Source: Aneurinibacillus sp. (GTDB lineage Bacteria > Bacillota > UBA5301 > DYFA01). From it: 47,579 nt of DNA. Location: positions 1 through 47,579 of the forward strand of contig DYFA01000043.1 in assembly GCA_020725425.1 (NCBI GenBank), written 5' to 3'. Below the pieces are notes generated by a model. The model was not told where the DNA came from. It ran no database searches and saw nothing but the letters and a program-made list of their open reading frames with translations. The translations under genes were made by a program, and so were the position numbers. The number at the start of each line of letters is the position of its first letter. The first letter of the stretch is position 1. Shown here one piece after another: positions 16,738 to 24,618 of this stretch.

Positions 16738-17563
16738 CGAGCTCCGCCGGCAACGGCTGCTCCGGCGGGCCGACGTATCGGGTCACAAGGCGCGCCGTCC
16801 GCATGGGCCGCTCCTCGGTCAGCTCCTCGTAGACGTGGGCCACCAGGCCGGGGACCCGCCCGATGATGAAGAGCCCCCGCCCGAGTCGCCAGTCGAACCC
16901 CATGTCCGAGATGATAGCGGCCACCGCCCCGTCCACGTTGATGGGCAGCGCTTTGCCCAGGATCTCCGGAATGGCCTGTTCCATCTCCCTCGCCAGGGCC
17001 ACGTGGTCTGCCCCGAAGCGGTGCTGTTCCGCCAGTTGGAAGAGGCGCTTGGTGCGGGGGTCATCGGTGTGGATAGGGTGGCCGAACCCCGGAATGCGCC
17101 GGCCGGCCTCCTGATGCTCGTGAACGATCCGCCTCGCCGTTTCGGCCAGGGTCCGCTCCTCCGCCCGGGCCCGGGCCACGCCCTCCTGGAAGACCTCGGC
17201 GGCGTCCTCGATGGCCCCGCCGTGGATGTTGCCGAGCGTCAGGACCCCGGCGGCCACCGCCCCCTGAACGGACTCGCGGGCGCCGGAAATGGCGATGCGC
17301 GCCGCCTGCGCCGACGGGGCGAGCAGCCCGTGGTCGATCTCGGCCAAGAGCATCGCGTTCATCAGGTCCGACTCAGCGGGCGACGGCAGCCGCCCCCGGA
17401 GGATCAGGAACACCCCGTCGGCAAAGGAGAGCCGGCCGATCAGTTCATCCAGCCGGTATCCCCGCACCACCAGCTTGTTCGGTTCGTAGTAGGTGATGGC
17501 GCTCTTCCACTCCCCGTCGTTAGACACGTTCTCACTCCCCGGCAATAGCGTTGTCCGCGCCAT
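16718..17563 (-). CDS. Citryl-CoA lyase / citrate synthase family protein
   Basis: This 281-aa protein belongs to the short citrate-synthase family that includes citryl-CoA lyase. The three catalytic residues of citrate synthase are conserved: His114 in GNIHGGA, His162 in PGFGHPIHTDDPR, and Asp211 in LPINVDGAVAAI. It is much shorter than true citrate synthase (about 370-430 aa) and lacks the N-terminal region. The GFGHPIH-DPR form is typical of proteins annotated as citryl-CoA lyase. With the following SucC/SucD-like pair it could cleave citrate in two steps (activation to citryl-CoA, then acetyl-CoA plus oxaloacetate) or run the reverse. Malyl- or methylcitryl-type substrates are not excluded. 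Confidence 0.82.
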   Translation of the reverse strand: MARTTLLPGSENVSNDGEWKSAITYYEPNKLVVRGYRLDELIGRLSFADGVFLILRGRLPSPAESDLMNAMLLAEIDHGLLAPSAQAARIAISGARESVQGAVAAGVLTLGNIHGGAIEDAAEVFQEGVARARAEERTLAETARRIVHEHQEAGRRIPGFGHPIHTDDPRTKRLFQLAEQHRFGADHVALAREMEQAIPEILGKALPINVDGAVAAIISDMGFDWRLGRGLFIIGRVPGLVAHVYEELTEERPMRTARLVTRYVGPPEQPLPAELGERGGK

Positions 17564-18044
17564 ATTTCCCCATACCGCCGCCGGGCCCCTGCTTCAGGCA
17601 GGTTCGGAGGTTCGCCAGGGAACGGCGGGCCAGGCGGTCGGCGGCCCACCGCACGAGCCGGAGCGCCAGCCGGGTGAGAAGCGACGGGGGGGCGTGCGCC
17701 GGACGCACTTCCATGTTCCAAACGAGGGAGGTGTGCTCCCCGCCCAGCTCGCTCAGGGTGAAGGTCAAGAGGTAGGACGCCGGACCGGTCTCCCCGTGGA
17801 AGGCCACCATCGTCCCGGGCCAGACCGCCGTCACCTTCTCCCGGGCGGTAAAGCGCCAGAGGCCGGCCCACCCCTCGAGGGTGAACCGTTGCTCAGCCAG
17901 GCAGGGCTTGGCCGGCGGGGGTTCCCCGTGGACGCCCGTCACCCCCGCCATCCACTCCGGCCTCCGGAAGGGGTCAGCCACCACCTCCCAGACGACCGGG
18001 ACGGGGGCGGGGATGCGGCTGCGGTGGGAGACGAGCAGCGCCAC
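17532..18044 (-). CDS. SRPBCC (START/polyketide-cyclase-like) protein
   Basis: About 170 aa. It shows the SRPBCC helix-grip pattern: an opening strand with SHRSRIPAPVPVVWEVVAD, then FRRPEWMAGV, a ligand-lining WAGLWRFTAREKV strand, SYLLTFTLSEL, and a long C-terminal helix ending LANLRTCLKQG. These proteins bind hydrophobic ligands or act as cyclases or aromatases. No catalytic residue can be assigned here. The GTG at 18044 was chosen because AAGGAGGGG lies just upstream. The gene begins 2 bases after the permease stop and overlaps the lyase gene by 32 bases, so it is firmly within the operon. Confidence 0.75.
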   Translation of the reverse strand: MALLVSHRSRIPAPVPVVWEVVADPFRRPEWMAGVTGVHGEPPPAKPCLAEQRFTLEGWAGLWRFTAREKVTAVWPGTMVAFHGETGPASYLLTFTLSELGGEHTSLVWNMEVRPAHAPPSLLTRLALRLVRWAADRLARRSLANLRTCLKQGPGGGMGKYGADNAIAGE

Positions 18045-18046
18045 TT

Positions 18047-18862
18047 CTACCCCTCCTTGGCCCGGCCTGCCGCCCGGGTCACGAGGGTCCACCGGCAGAA
18101 CCGCTGCTCGGCCGCCTCGAAGATCAGGTAGAGGACAAGCCCCAGCCCGCTCATGGCCATGATGGCAGCGAACATGACCGGGTAGGCGGTGCGCCCCCAG
18201 GCGTCCATGATGAGATACCCCAGGCCGGAAGTGGTGGCGAACGACTCAGCGAAGAACAGGACGGCGATGGCCGTTCCGGAGGAGATCCGGAGGGCGGTGA
18301 AGACCTTCGGCAGGACGTAGGGGAAGAGGACGTGGCGATACACGTCGAACTCGGTGGCTCCGAGCGACCGGATGGAGTAGATGGCCGTCATGGGCAGCGC
18401 CCGGGCGGCGTCCCGGGCGGTCACCAGGATCTGGTAGGTCACCGTCAGGACGATGAGCAGGATGCGGGAGAGGTCGCCCAGGCCGAAGAGGACCATCACC
18501 ACCGGCAAGAGGACGATCTTGGGCAGCGGGTAGGTGAGGTAGAGGAAGGGCGCCACCACGGCGTCGATCCGGTGATTCCGCCCGAGGTACAGGCCGAGCG
18601 GGAGCCCGAGAAAGAGCGCCAGGAGCAGCGCCAGGACGATCCGCCGGGCGCTCACGAGGAAATGGATCAGGATCCCGTTCTCCCGGGTGAACAGGGCCCG
18701 CAGCGCTTCCAGGGGAGGGGGGAAGGTCGGGGTGCGGAGCCAGAGCGAAAGGAGCCACCAGGCCAGAGCGATGGCCAGCGCCGACACCAGGTCGGCCAGA
18801 AGCAGCCGCGGGTCCCACCAAGGGCGCGACGGCCGGGGGACAATCGAGTCGGTATCAGCCAC
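18047..18862 (-). CDS. ABC importer permease, SsuC/TauC type
   Basis: Membrane protein of about 271 aa with six hydrophobic segments and the cytoplasmic coupling motif of binding-protein-dependent permeases (RSLGATEFDVYRHVLFPYVLPKVF, the EAA loop, near residues 165-190). Family members import sulfonates, nitrate, thiamin precursors or similar small organic compounds. The frame extends to 18871, but GGAGG is eight bases before the GTG at 18862, which is the better start. It overlaps the ATPase stop by 8 bases. Confidence 0.9.
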   Translation of the reverse strand: MADTDSIVPRPSRPWWDPRLLLADLVSALAIALAWWLLSLWLRTPTFPPPLEALRALFTRENGILIHFLVSARRIVLALLLALFLGLPLGLYLGRNHRIDAVVAPFLYLTYPLPKIVLLPVVMVLFGLGDLSRILLIVLTVTYQILVTARDAARALPMTAIYSIRSLGATEFDVYRHVLFPYVLPKVFTALRISSGTAIAVLFFAESFATTSGLGYLIMDAWGRTAYPVMFAAIMAMSGLGLVLYLIFEAAEQRFCRWTLVTRAAGRAKEG

Positions 18863-19646
18863 CGGCGTCACCTCCCGAATCGCCGAGCTCCTCCCCGCCC
18901 ATCTCCGGGTCGCGGAACAGTTCCCGCAGCCGGGTGGTCCGGGCGAGGAAGGCGGCCGAGGCGCGGTAGCCTTCCTGCCCCATGTCCGGGTTGTCCACGA
19001 TCGCCGCCACCCGGCCGGGCCGCCGGGTCATGACGAGGATCCTCCGCCCCAGGAAGACTGCCTCCTCGATGTTATGCGTCACCAGCACCGTCCCCATCTC
19101 CCGGGAGAGGCAGAGGGAGAGCAGCAGGTTCTGCAGCCGCTCCCGGGTGAGGGCGTCGAGGGCGGAGAAGGGCTCGTCCATCAGGAGCAGCGCCGGCTCC
19201 AGGACGAAGGACCGGGCGATCGCCACCCGCTGCTTCTGGCCGCCGGAGAGCTCCTCCGGGTAGAAGTCGCCGTACTCGGCCAGCCCCACCGTGGCCAGGA
19301 TCTCCTCCGTCCGCCGCCGGCTCTCCGCCGGCGGGACGCCGCGGATCTGAAGCCCTAAGGCGACGTTGTCCCGCACCGTCTTCCAGGGGAAGAGCCCGTA
19401 TCCCTGCAGGATGAGGGCGATCTCCCGCTGGTGGGCCAGGGGCGGCCCGCCGCGGAAGCGGATCTCCCCCCTCGTCGGGCGCAACAACCCCGCCAGGAGA
19501 TACAGGAGTGTGCTCTTCCCGCAGCCCGACGGGCCGATGACCGCCCAGATCTCCCCCGGTGCCAGGGTGAAATCGACGCCGGTGAGGGCCGGAACGCGCC
19601 GACCCCCCGTCCGGTAGGTGAATTCAACCCCCCGTACCTCGAGCAT
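18855..19646 (-). CDS. ABC importer ATPase, SsuB/TauB type
   Basis: This 263-aa ATPase has Walker A GPSGCGKST (38-46), the Q-loop (LILQGYGLFPW, about 78-88), signature LSGGQKQR (133-140) and Walker B LLLMDEPF (153-160), followed by VTHNIEEAV. The SsuB/TauB/nitrate-type subfamily is indicated by the downstream MTRRPGR element. The ATG overlaps the stop of the binding-protein gene by one base (TGATG), implying coupled translation. Confidence 0.94.
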   Translation of the reverse strand: MLEVRGVEFTYRTGGRRVPALTGVDFTLAPGEIWAVIGPSGCGKSTLLYLLAGLLRPTRGEIRFRGGPPLAHQREIALILQGYGLFPWKTVRDNVALGLQIRGVPPAESRRRTEEILATVGLAEYGDFYPEELSGGQKQRVAIARSFVLEPALLLMDEPFSALDALTRERLQNLLLSLCLSREMGTVLVTHNIEEAVFLGRRILVMTRRPGRVAAIVDNPDMGQEGYRASAAFLARTTRLRELFRDPEMGGEELGDSGGDAGG

Positions 19647-20590
19647 CAGCGGGTGAACCGGTCCTCCATGAAGTCCTCATACCGGTAGGGTCCCTCGATC
19701 AGCTTCTTCGCCATCATCCATTCGACCACGTCCTGCCACTCCGCCTTGGTGGGGAGGGCGGGCATCGGATAGCGCAGCATCGGGTAGGTGTCCTTGATCT
19801 GCTCCGGTATCCGCGCTTTCTCCACCAGGAGCGGGCGGTATTTCTCCGGGTCGGCGTTGATCCGCTTCACCGCCTCCCGATAGGCCCGGTAGAACTTGTC
19901 GAAGGCCTCGCTCTTCTCCTTGAGCGCCTTCCTGGTGAAGAAGTAGACGATCGGCGAGAGGTTCCGCCTGGCCTCGGTGTCGCTGGCCACCAGGTGCGCC
20001 CCCTGGGCCTCCGCCAGCGCCCCCATGGGATCCGGCAGCGCCGCCGCCTGGATCTGCCCGTTCATCAGCATCTGGAATCGGATTGGGACCTTGGGCACCC
20101 CGACCTTCCTGATCTCCCGCGGCTTGAGCCCGCCGTCCAGGAGGAGCTGGTCGGTCACGTAGTCCTGAATGGTGTTGAAGGAAACCCCGATCTCGACCCC
20201 TTTCAGGTCCGCCACAGTCCGGATCGGGCTCTTGGGGGCGGAGAAGATGGCGAACCGCCCCTCTCTCGGGGTGACCCCCAGGGAGATGGAGGTGACGGCC
20301 GCCTTGACCCCGGCCCGGGCGTTCAGGATGATCGCCACCAGGTCGCCGTTGACCCCGTCGACCTGCCCAGCCTGCAGGGCGGTGTCCCGCTCGATGGCGC
20401 TGGCGAAATTGACGAGCTCCACCTTGACCCCTTCCCGGGCGAAGAGACCTTCCTTCTCGGCCACCCAGAGCGGCAGCTCGTCTTCGGCCGGCATGAAGCC
20501 GACGCGGATCGTCTGGTCCGCCGCCAGGGCCGGAACCGCCGCCAGCAACACCAGCAAGCACGCGGCGCCCGCCATGCGCCGGATGTTCAT
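19646..20590 (-). CDS. ABC importer substrate-binding protein, SsuA/NMT1 type
   Basis: This 314-aa periplasmic protein has a signal sequence (MNIRRMAGAACLLVLLAAVPALAA) followed by the SsuA/ThiY/NMT1-like pattern: IRVGFMPAEDELPLWVAEKEGLFAREG, the LQAGQVDGVNGDL loop and the VADLKGVEIGVS hinge. The signal peptide lacks a lipobox Cys. The ATG at 20590 is fixed by AGGAGGGGGAAC. Ligands of this family include sulfonates, thiamin precursors and other small organics, so the substrate is not predictable. Its place between a cytochrome and SRPBCC/citrate genes hints at an organic acid or aromatic compound. Confidence 0.9.
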   Translation of the reverse strand: MNIRRMAGAACLLVLLAAVPALAADQTIRVGFMPAEDELPLWVAEKEGLFAREGVKVELVNFASAIERDTALQAGQVDGVNGDLVAIILNARAGVKAAVTSISLGVTPREGRFAIFSAPKSPIRTVADLKGVEIGVSFNTIQDYVTDQLLLDGGLKPREIRKVGVPKVPIRFQMLMNGQIQAAALPDPMGALAEAQGAHLVASDTEARRNLSPIVYFFTRKALKEKSEAFDKFYRAYREAVKRINADPEKYRPLLVEKARIPEQIKDTYPMLRYPMPALPTKAEWQDVVEWMMAKKLIEGPYRYEDFMEDRFTR

Positions 20591-20637
20591 CTTGTTCCCC
20601 CTCCTCACAGTTCCTGTTCTCAACGTTCCCCAACACT

Positions 20638-21486
20638 CTACAGCGCCGCCAGCTTCGCCTTGGCGACCTCCAGGAGCTTCATGGCGAACGGGAAGTTGTG
20701 CACCCCCTGCGACCGGTCGCTCTCGACGAACTGGCAGTTGAAGAGCGCTACCTTGTACGCCTCGCTCTGGCTCTTGGCCTTCTTTGCCTCAAGGAGAGCC
20801 TTCACCTCGGCCAGGGCCTTGGCGGTCTGGGCCCGCCAGTCCCGGGCCAGCTTGGTGTATTTCGCCCCCTGGCCTTCGTGGCACCCTCTGATCCCGCAGG
20901 AGTAGTCCTGCTTGTCCGGCATCAGCACTGAGAAGTCGTGGTACCGCTTGCCGTCAATCACCGGCATGTGGCAGCCGTTGCAGTCCTTCTTCCCGAACAT
21001 GCTCGGCATCTTGGGGACGCCAGTCACGGGGGGACTCGTCCCCAGCATCATCTCATTCTGGGGGTGGTGGGGCGCTTGGCCGAGCTGCATCTGGCCGCCG
21101 GAGTGGCAATCCTCGCAGAGCGGCGGGCGCCGGTCGTCGATTCCCTCCTTGGCCTGGTGGTCGAAGTGGCAGGCGGTGCAGGTCACGCCGAACCTGGCCG
21201 TCTTGACGGACGGCTTCCTGCCCTCGGGCGCCAGGAGGTAGTCGGTCGAGTGGCACTTCAGGCAGGCGTCGCCGGCGCCGGCCGTCTTTTGGACGCTTTG
21301 GAGGGCTGTCTCGTGCTTGGTGGGGGCCACCTCCTTCGCTGCCCGGGGGTGACACTTCGCGCAGGCCGCCGGGTCCGCCGAGGGAGCCTTGAGCGCCGTC
21401 GCCGCGGCCGGACCGCCGCCCACCAAGGCGCCGGCGATGGCTCCGAGCGCCAGGAGAGCGGAAACTCGGACGATACGTCCCGTCAT
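20638..21486 (-). CDS. Secreted six-heme cytochrome c with one CX4CH site
   Basis: This 282-aa protein has a signal peptide (to about residue 30) and five CXXCH motifs at 42-46, 75-79, 103-107, 124-128 and 169-173. A sixth site, at 197-203, has four residues between the cysteines (CGIRGCH). The C-terminal helical part with VHNFPFAMKLLEVAKAKL resembles the ending of NrfA/octaheme-type multiheme cytochromes, but the NrfA CXXCK catalytic heme is not present. It is probably an electron-transfer protein or an unusual reductase. The ATG overlaps the ubiX stop by four bases, which ties it to the quinone genes and suggests that it takes electrons from the menaquinone pool. Confidence 0.88.
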   Translation of the reverse strand: MTGRIVRVSALLALGAIAGALVGGGPAAATALKAPSADPAACAKCHPRAAKEVAPTKHETALQSVQKTAGAGDACLKCHSTDYLLAPEGRKPSVKTARFGVTCTACHFDHQAKEGIDDRRPPLCEDCHSGGQMQLGQAPHHPQNEMMLGTSPPVTGVPKMPSMFGKKDCNGCHMPVIDGKRYHDFSVLMPDKQDYSCGIRGCHEGQGAKYTKLARDWRAQTAKALAEVKALLEAKKAKSQSEAYKVALFNCQFVESDRSQGVHNFPFAMKLLEVAKAKLAAL

Positions 21487-22106
21487 CGCTCGTTCTCACC
21501 TCCTTCCCAAGGCGGCACCAGACCGCCGCTCCGGCCGAGCGCCCGCAGGATCCGGTCGACGACAAAGGCGACGAGGTCCTCCAGGCGCTCCGGCCGGTGG
21601 TAGAAACCCGGCGCGGCCGGCAGGACGACCGCCCCCGCCCGGGCCAGGCTCAAGAGGTTCTCCAGGTGGATGAGGGAGAGCGGAGTCTCCCGGGGCACTA
21701 CCACCAGCGGGCGGCGCTCCTTGAGGCAGACGTCGGCGGCCCGTTCCAGGAGGTTGCCGGAGAGGCCGTGGGCGATCCGGCCGGCCGTCCCCATGGAGCA
21801 GGGGACGACCACCATCCCCTCCCAGACCGCCGAACCCGAGGCAATGGGCGCCCCCCAGTCGTCCGGGGCATAGTAGACCAACCGCCCGACCCGGCCCTCG
21901 GGAGGGAAGACCTGCTCCAGGACAGCCCGGACGCCCGCCGCGTCCCGCGGGTCCTCCGGCACACGCCACCCCAGCTCGTGGCGGAGCACCCTGCAGGCCG
22001 CCGGGGTCAGACAGAGGGCCACGTCAGTCCCGGAGGCCAGAAAGTGCTCCAAGAGGCGCTCGGCGTAGACCGACCCGCTCGCTCCGGTGATCCCGACCAC
22101 CAACAC
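21483..22106 (-). CDS. ubiX: Flavin prenyltransferase, UbiX family
   Basis: About 207 aa. UbiX joins a dimethylallyl group to FMN to make prenyl-FMN, the cofactor of UbiD. The family glycine-rich start (GITGASGSVYAERLLE), the PCSMGTAGRIAHGLSGNLLERAADVCLKERRPLVVVPRETPLS block and the AGAVVLPAAPGFYHRP block are all present, and the length is normal. GGAGG lies eight bases before a GTG at 22106. A GTG at 22115 is in frame but too close to that Shine-Dalgarno. The gene lies between ubiA and the cytochrome. Confidence 0.95.
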   Translation of the reverse strand: MLVVGITGASGSVYAERLLEHFLASGTDVALCLTPAACRVLRHELGWRVPEDPRDAAGVRAVLEQVFPPEGRVGRLVYYAPDDWGAPIASGSAVWEGMVVVPCSMGTAGRIAHGLSGNLLERAADVCLKERRPLVVVPRETPLSLIHLENLLSLARAGAVVLPAAPGFYHRPERLEDLVAFVVDRILRALGRSGGLVPPWEGGENER

Positions 22107-22122
22107 TCCCGCCACCTCCCCG

Positions 22123-23040
22123 CTACCGGAGGCGCAGAGCCGCCCAGGTGACGAGGAAGAAAACCGTGCTCACCAGCCCGTTCACCCTGAAGTAGGCCGA
22201 ATGCAGCCGGGAAAGGTCGTCCTCCGACACCATGGCATGTTCGACGAGGAGCAGGACACCGATCGCGGCCACGCCCACCCAGTACGGCCAGGACAATCCC
22301 GCCGCCAGGCCGCTCGCGACAAAGAAGGCCACCGCCAGGAGGTGGCTCGCCGCGGAGAGGCGCAGAGCGCCCCCGATCCCGAACCGGACCGGGATGGAGT
22401 AGAGCCCCTCCTGCGCGTCGGCGTCCCGGTCCTGCAGGGCGAAGATGATGTCAAACCCGGTCACCCAGAAGGTGACCGCCAGCCCCAGAAAGACCGGTGG
22501 CCAGGTGAGGCGGCCGGCCAGCGCCAGCCATGCCGCCACCGGCGCCAAACCGAGAGAGAGGCCGAGCCAGAGGTGGACCAGCCAGGTGAACCGCTTGGCG
22601 TAGGAGTAGACAGTGATCCAGGCCAGGGCCAGCGGGGAGAGCCAGAAGCAGAGCGGGTTGAACTGCCACGCCGCGAACAGGAACACTGCCCCGAAGAAGG
22701 CGACGAAGGCCCAGACCTCGCCAGCGGCCAGAAGCCCCCGGGGAAAGATGGCCCGGGCGGTCCGGGGGTTGCGCCGGTCGTACTCCACGTCCACCACCCG
22801 GTTGGTGGCCAGGGCGATCGAGCGGGCCGCCACCATCGCCACCACCACCCAGAAGAGCTCCCGCAGCGTGACCCCCCGTCCCCGCCAGGCCGCAGCCAGA
22901 ATGGCCGCCGACAGGGCGAAAGGCAGGGAGAAGACCGACTCGTGGAAGTCGATCATCTTCAGGAAGAGGCGGATCCTTCCTATCAGGGAGCGGTCCTGCG
23001 CCACCTCCGGCGGGACGTACTGGTAGTGGGTTTCGCTCAC
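22123..23040 (-). CDS. UbiA-family polyprenyltransferase (MqnP-like)
   Basis: This 305-aa integral membrane prenyltransferase has the first Mg-diphosphate motif NRVVDVEYDRRN (NxxxDxxxD), the second aspartate motif LQDRDADAQEG, and eight or nine hydrophobic helices. UbiA enzymes attach an isoprenoid tail to an aromatic ring. Together with adjacent UbiX and UbiD this matches the MqnP/MqnL/MqnM set of the futalosine menaquinone pathway (established knowledge), although mqnA-E are not in the window. The GTG start at 23040 overlaps the ubiD stop (GTGA) and has AAGGAG upstream. Confidence 0.92.
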   Translation of the reverse strand: MSETHYQYVPPEVAQDRSLIGRIRLFLKMIDFHESVFSLPFALSAAILAAAWRGRGVTLRELFWVVVAMVAARSIALATNRVVDVEYDRRNPRTARAIFPRGLLAAGEVWAFVAFFGAVFLFAAWQFNPLCFWLSPLALAWITVYSYAKRFTWLVHLWLGLSLGLAPVAAWLALAGRLTWPPVFLGLAVTFWVTGFDIIFALQDRDADAQEGLYSIPVRFGIGGALRLSAASHLLAVAFFVASGLAAGLSWPYWVGVAAIGVLLLVEHAMVSEDDLSRLHSAYFRVNGLVSTVFFLVTWAALRLR

Positions 23041-24491
23041 AGCCCGTACTCCTTCCACCGGCGGGTGACCAGGTCCTTGACCTCCGGCGACATGACGATC
23101 TCCCCGGGCCACTCCCGGGTGAAGCCCTCCTCCGGCCACTTGCGGGTGGCGTCGACCCCCATCTTGGTCCCGTAGCGGGGCAGGGGGGAGGCGTGGTCCA
23201 GGGTCTCGATGGGCCCCTTGACGATCGTGATGTCCCGCCCGGGGTCCACGTGGTTCATCACCTTCCAGACCACCTCGTACGGGTCGTGGACGTTCACGTC
23301 TTCGTCCACCACGATCACGAACTTGGTGTACATCATCTGTCCCATGCCCCAGACGGCGTGCATGACCTTGTTGGCGTGGCCGGGGAACGCCTTCTTGATG
23401 CTGATGACGGCGCAGTTGTGGAAGACTCCCGCCACCGGCAGGGTGTAGTCCACCACCTCAGGGAGCTGGAGTTGGAGCAGGGGCAGGAAGATGCGCTCGG
23501 TGGCGACGCCGAACCAGGCGTCCTCCATCGGCGGGCGGCCCACCACCGTGGCCGGGTAGATGGGATCGCGGCGATGGGTGAGACAGGTCAGGTGGAAGAC
23601 CGGGTACTCGTCGGCCAGGGAGTAGTAACCGGTATGATCGCCGAAGGGGCCCTCGACCCGCCGCTCCCGGGGATCGACGTAACCCTCCAGCACGATCTCG
23701 GCGTCGGCCGGCACCTCCAGGTCCACTGTCCTGCACTTCACCAGCTCCACCGGCTTCTTGCGCAGGAACCCGGCGAAGAGCAGCTCGTCCACGCCCCGGG
23801 GCAGCGGGGCGGTGGCGGCGTAAGTCAGGGCCGGGTCGCCCCCCAAAGCCACGGCCACCTCCAGCCGGTTCCCCTGCTGTTCCGCCCGGCGGTAGTTGGC
23901 GGCGCCGTCCTTGTGGATGTGCCAGTGCATGCCGGTGGTCCGCTCGTCGTAAACCTGCAGGCGGTACATCCCGACGTTCCGCCGGCCGGTGGCCGGGTCA
24001 CGGGTGAAGACCAGGGGAAGGGTGATGAAGCGGCCGGCGTCCTCCGGCCAGCACTGAAGGACCGGCAGAAGCGACAGGTCCGGCGGGTCGACCACCACGT
24101 CCTGACAGGGGCCGCTCGAGACACGGCGCGGGAAGAGGTTGGCCAGCTCCGTGAGTTTCGGCAGGGCCTTCAGCTTCCCCAGGAGCCCGCGGGACTCCGG
24201 TCCGGCCAGGTCGGCCAGGTCGAGCATCCCCCTGACCTCCTCGGCAATGTCGTCCAGCTTCTCCACGCCGAGAGCCAGGGCCATGCGGCGCTGCGAGCCG
24301 AAGGCGTTGGTCAGAACCGGCATCGCCGACCCCTTGACCCGCTCAAAAAGAAGGGCCGGGCCCCCGCTCTTTGAGACCCGGTCCGTGATCTCGGTGATCT
24401 CCAGGACCGGATCGACCTCAGCCTTCACCCGACGGAGCTCTCCCTGTTCTTCCAGGACGGTGAGAAAGTGGCGCAAGTCCCGATAGGCCAA
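23037..24491 (-). CDS. ubiD: UbiD-family prenyl-FMN decarboxylase
   Basis: This 484-aa protein matches UbiD (E. coli 497 aa). Landmarks are ITEITDRVSKSGGPALLFE near the N terminus, NVGMYRLQVYDERTTGMHWHIHKDGA (prenyl-FMN and metal site) and RRVEGPFGDHTGYYS. It removes a carboxyl group from an aromatic or polyprenylated intermediate, most simply in menaquinone synthesis given UbiX and UbiA next door. Catabolic decarboxylases share the fold. The start is probably TTG at 24491: GGGGAGGG lies just upstream and the conserved LAYRDLRHFLTVLEE follows directly. It is the first gene of the operon. Confidence 0.93.
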   Translation of the reverse strand: MAYRDLRHFLTVLEEQGELRRVKAEVDPVLEITEITDRVSKSGGPALLFERVKGSAMPVLTNAFGSQRRMALALGVEKLDDIAEEVRGMLDLADLAGPESRGLLGKLKALPKLTELANLFPRRVSSGPCQDVVVDPPDLSLLPVLQCWPEDAGRFITLPLVFTRDPATGRRNVGMYRLQVYDERTTGMHWHIHKDGAANYRRAEQQGNRLEVAVALGGDPALTYAATAPLPRGVDELLFAGFLRKKPVELVKCRTVDLEVPADAEIVLEGYVDPRERRVEGPFGDHTGYYSLADEYPVFHLTCLTHRRDPIYPATVVGRPPMEDAWFGVATERIFLPLLQLQLPEVVDYTLPVAGVFHNCAVISIKKAFPGHANKVMHAVWGMGQMMYTKFVIVVDEDVNVHDPYEVVWKVMNHVDPGRDITIVKGPIETLDHASPLPRYGTKMGVDATRKWPEEGFTREWPGEIVMSPEVKDLVTRRWKEYGL

Positions 24492-24533
24492 CCCCGGTCC
24501 CTCCCCACAGCGGTAACATGCAATATATTTGCG

Positions 24534-24568
24534 GGGCGGGAGGTAAATCCTCCCCGCCCGAAGGGCGG
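24534..24568 (-). promoter_or_regulatory. Paired GC hairpins in the ubiD upstream region
   Basis: The 127-base gap between ubiD and the glycosyltransferase holds two mutually exclusive stems. GGGCGGGAGG (24534-24543) pairs with CCTCCCCGCCC (24549-24559) with one bulge, and CCGCCC (24554-24559) pairs with GGGCGG (24563-24568) around GAA. An AT-rich block (AATATATTTG, about 24522-24531) on the gene side could hold a -10. No convincing -35 was found. An attenuator-like role is inference. Confidence 0.35.
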
Positions 24569-24618
24569 AGACCCATGGAGAGTGGGGGTGGGGGTGAGGG
24601 GTCGGTCCTGCCACCGGC

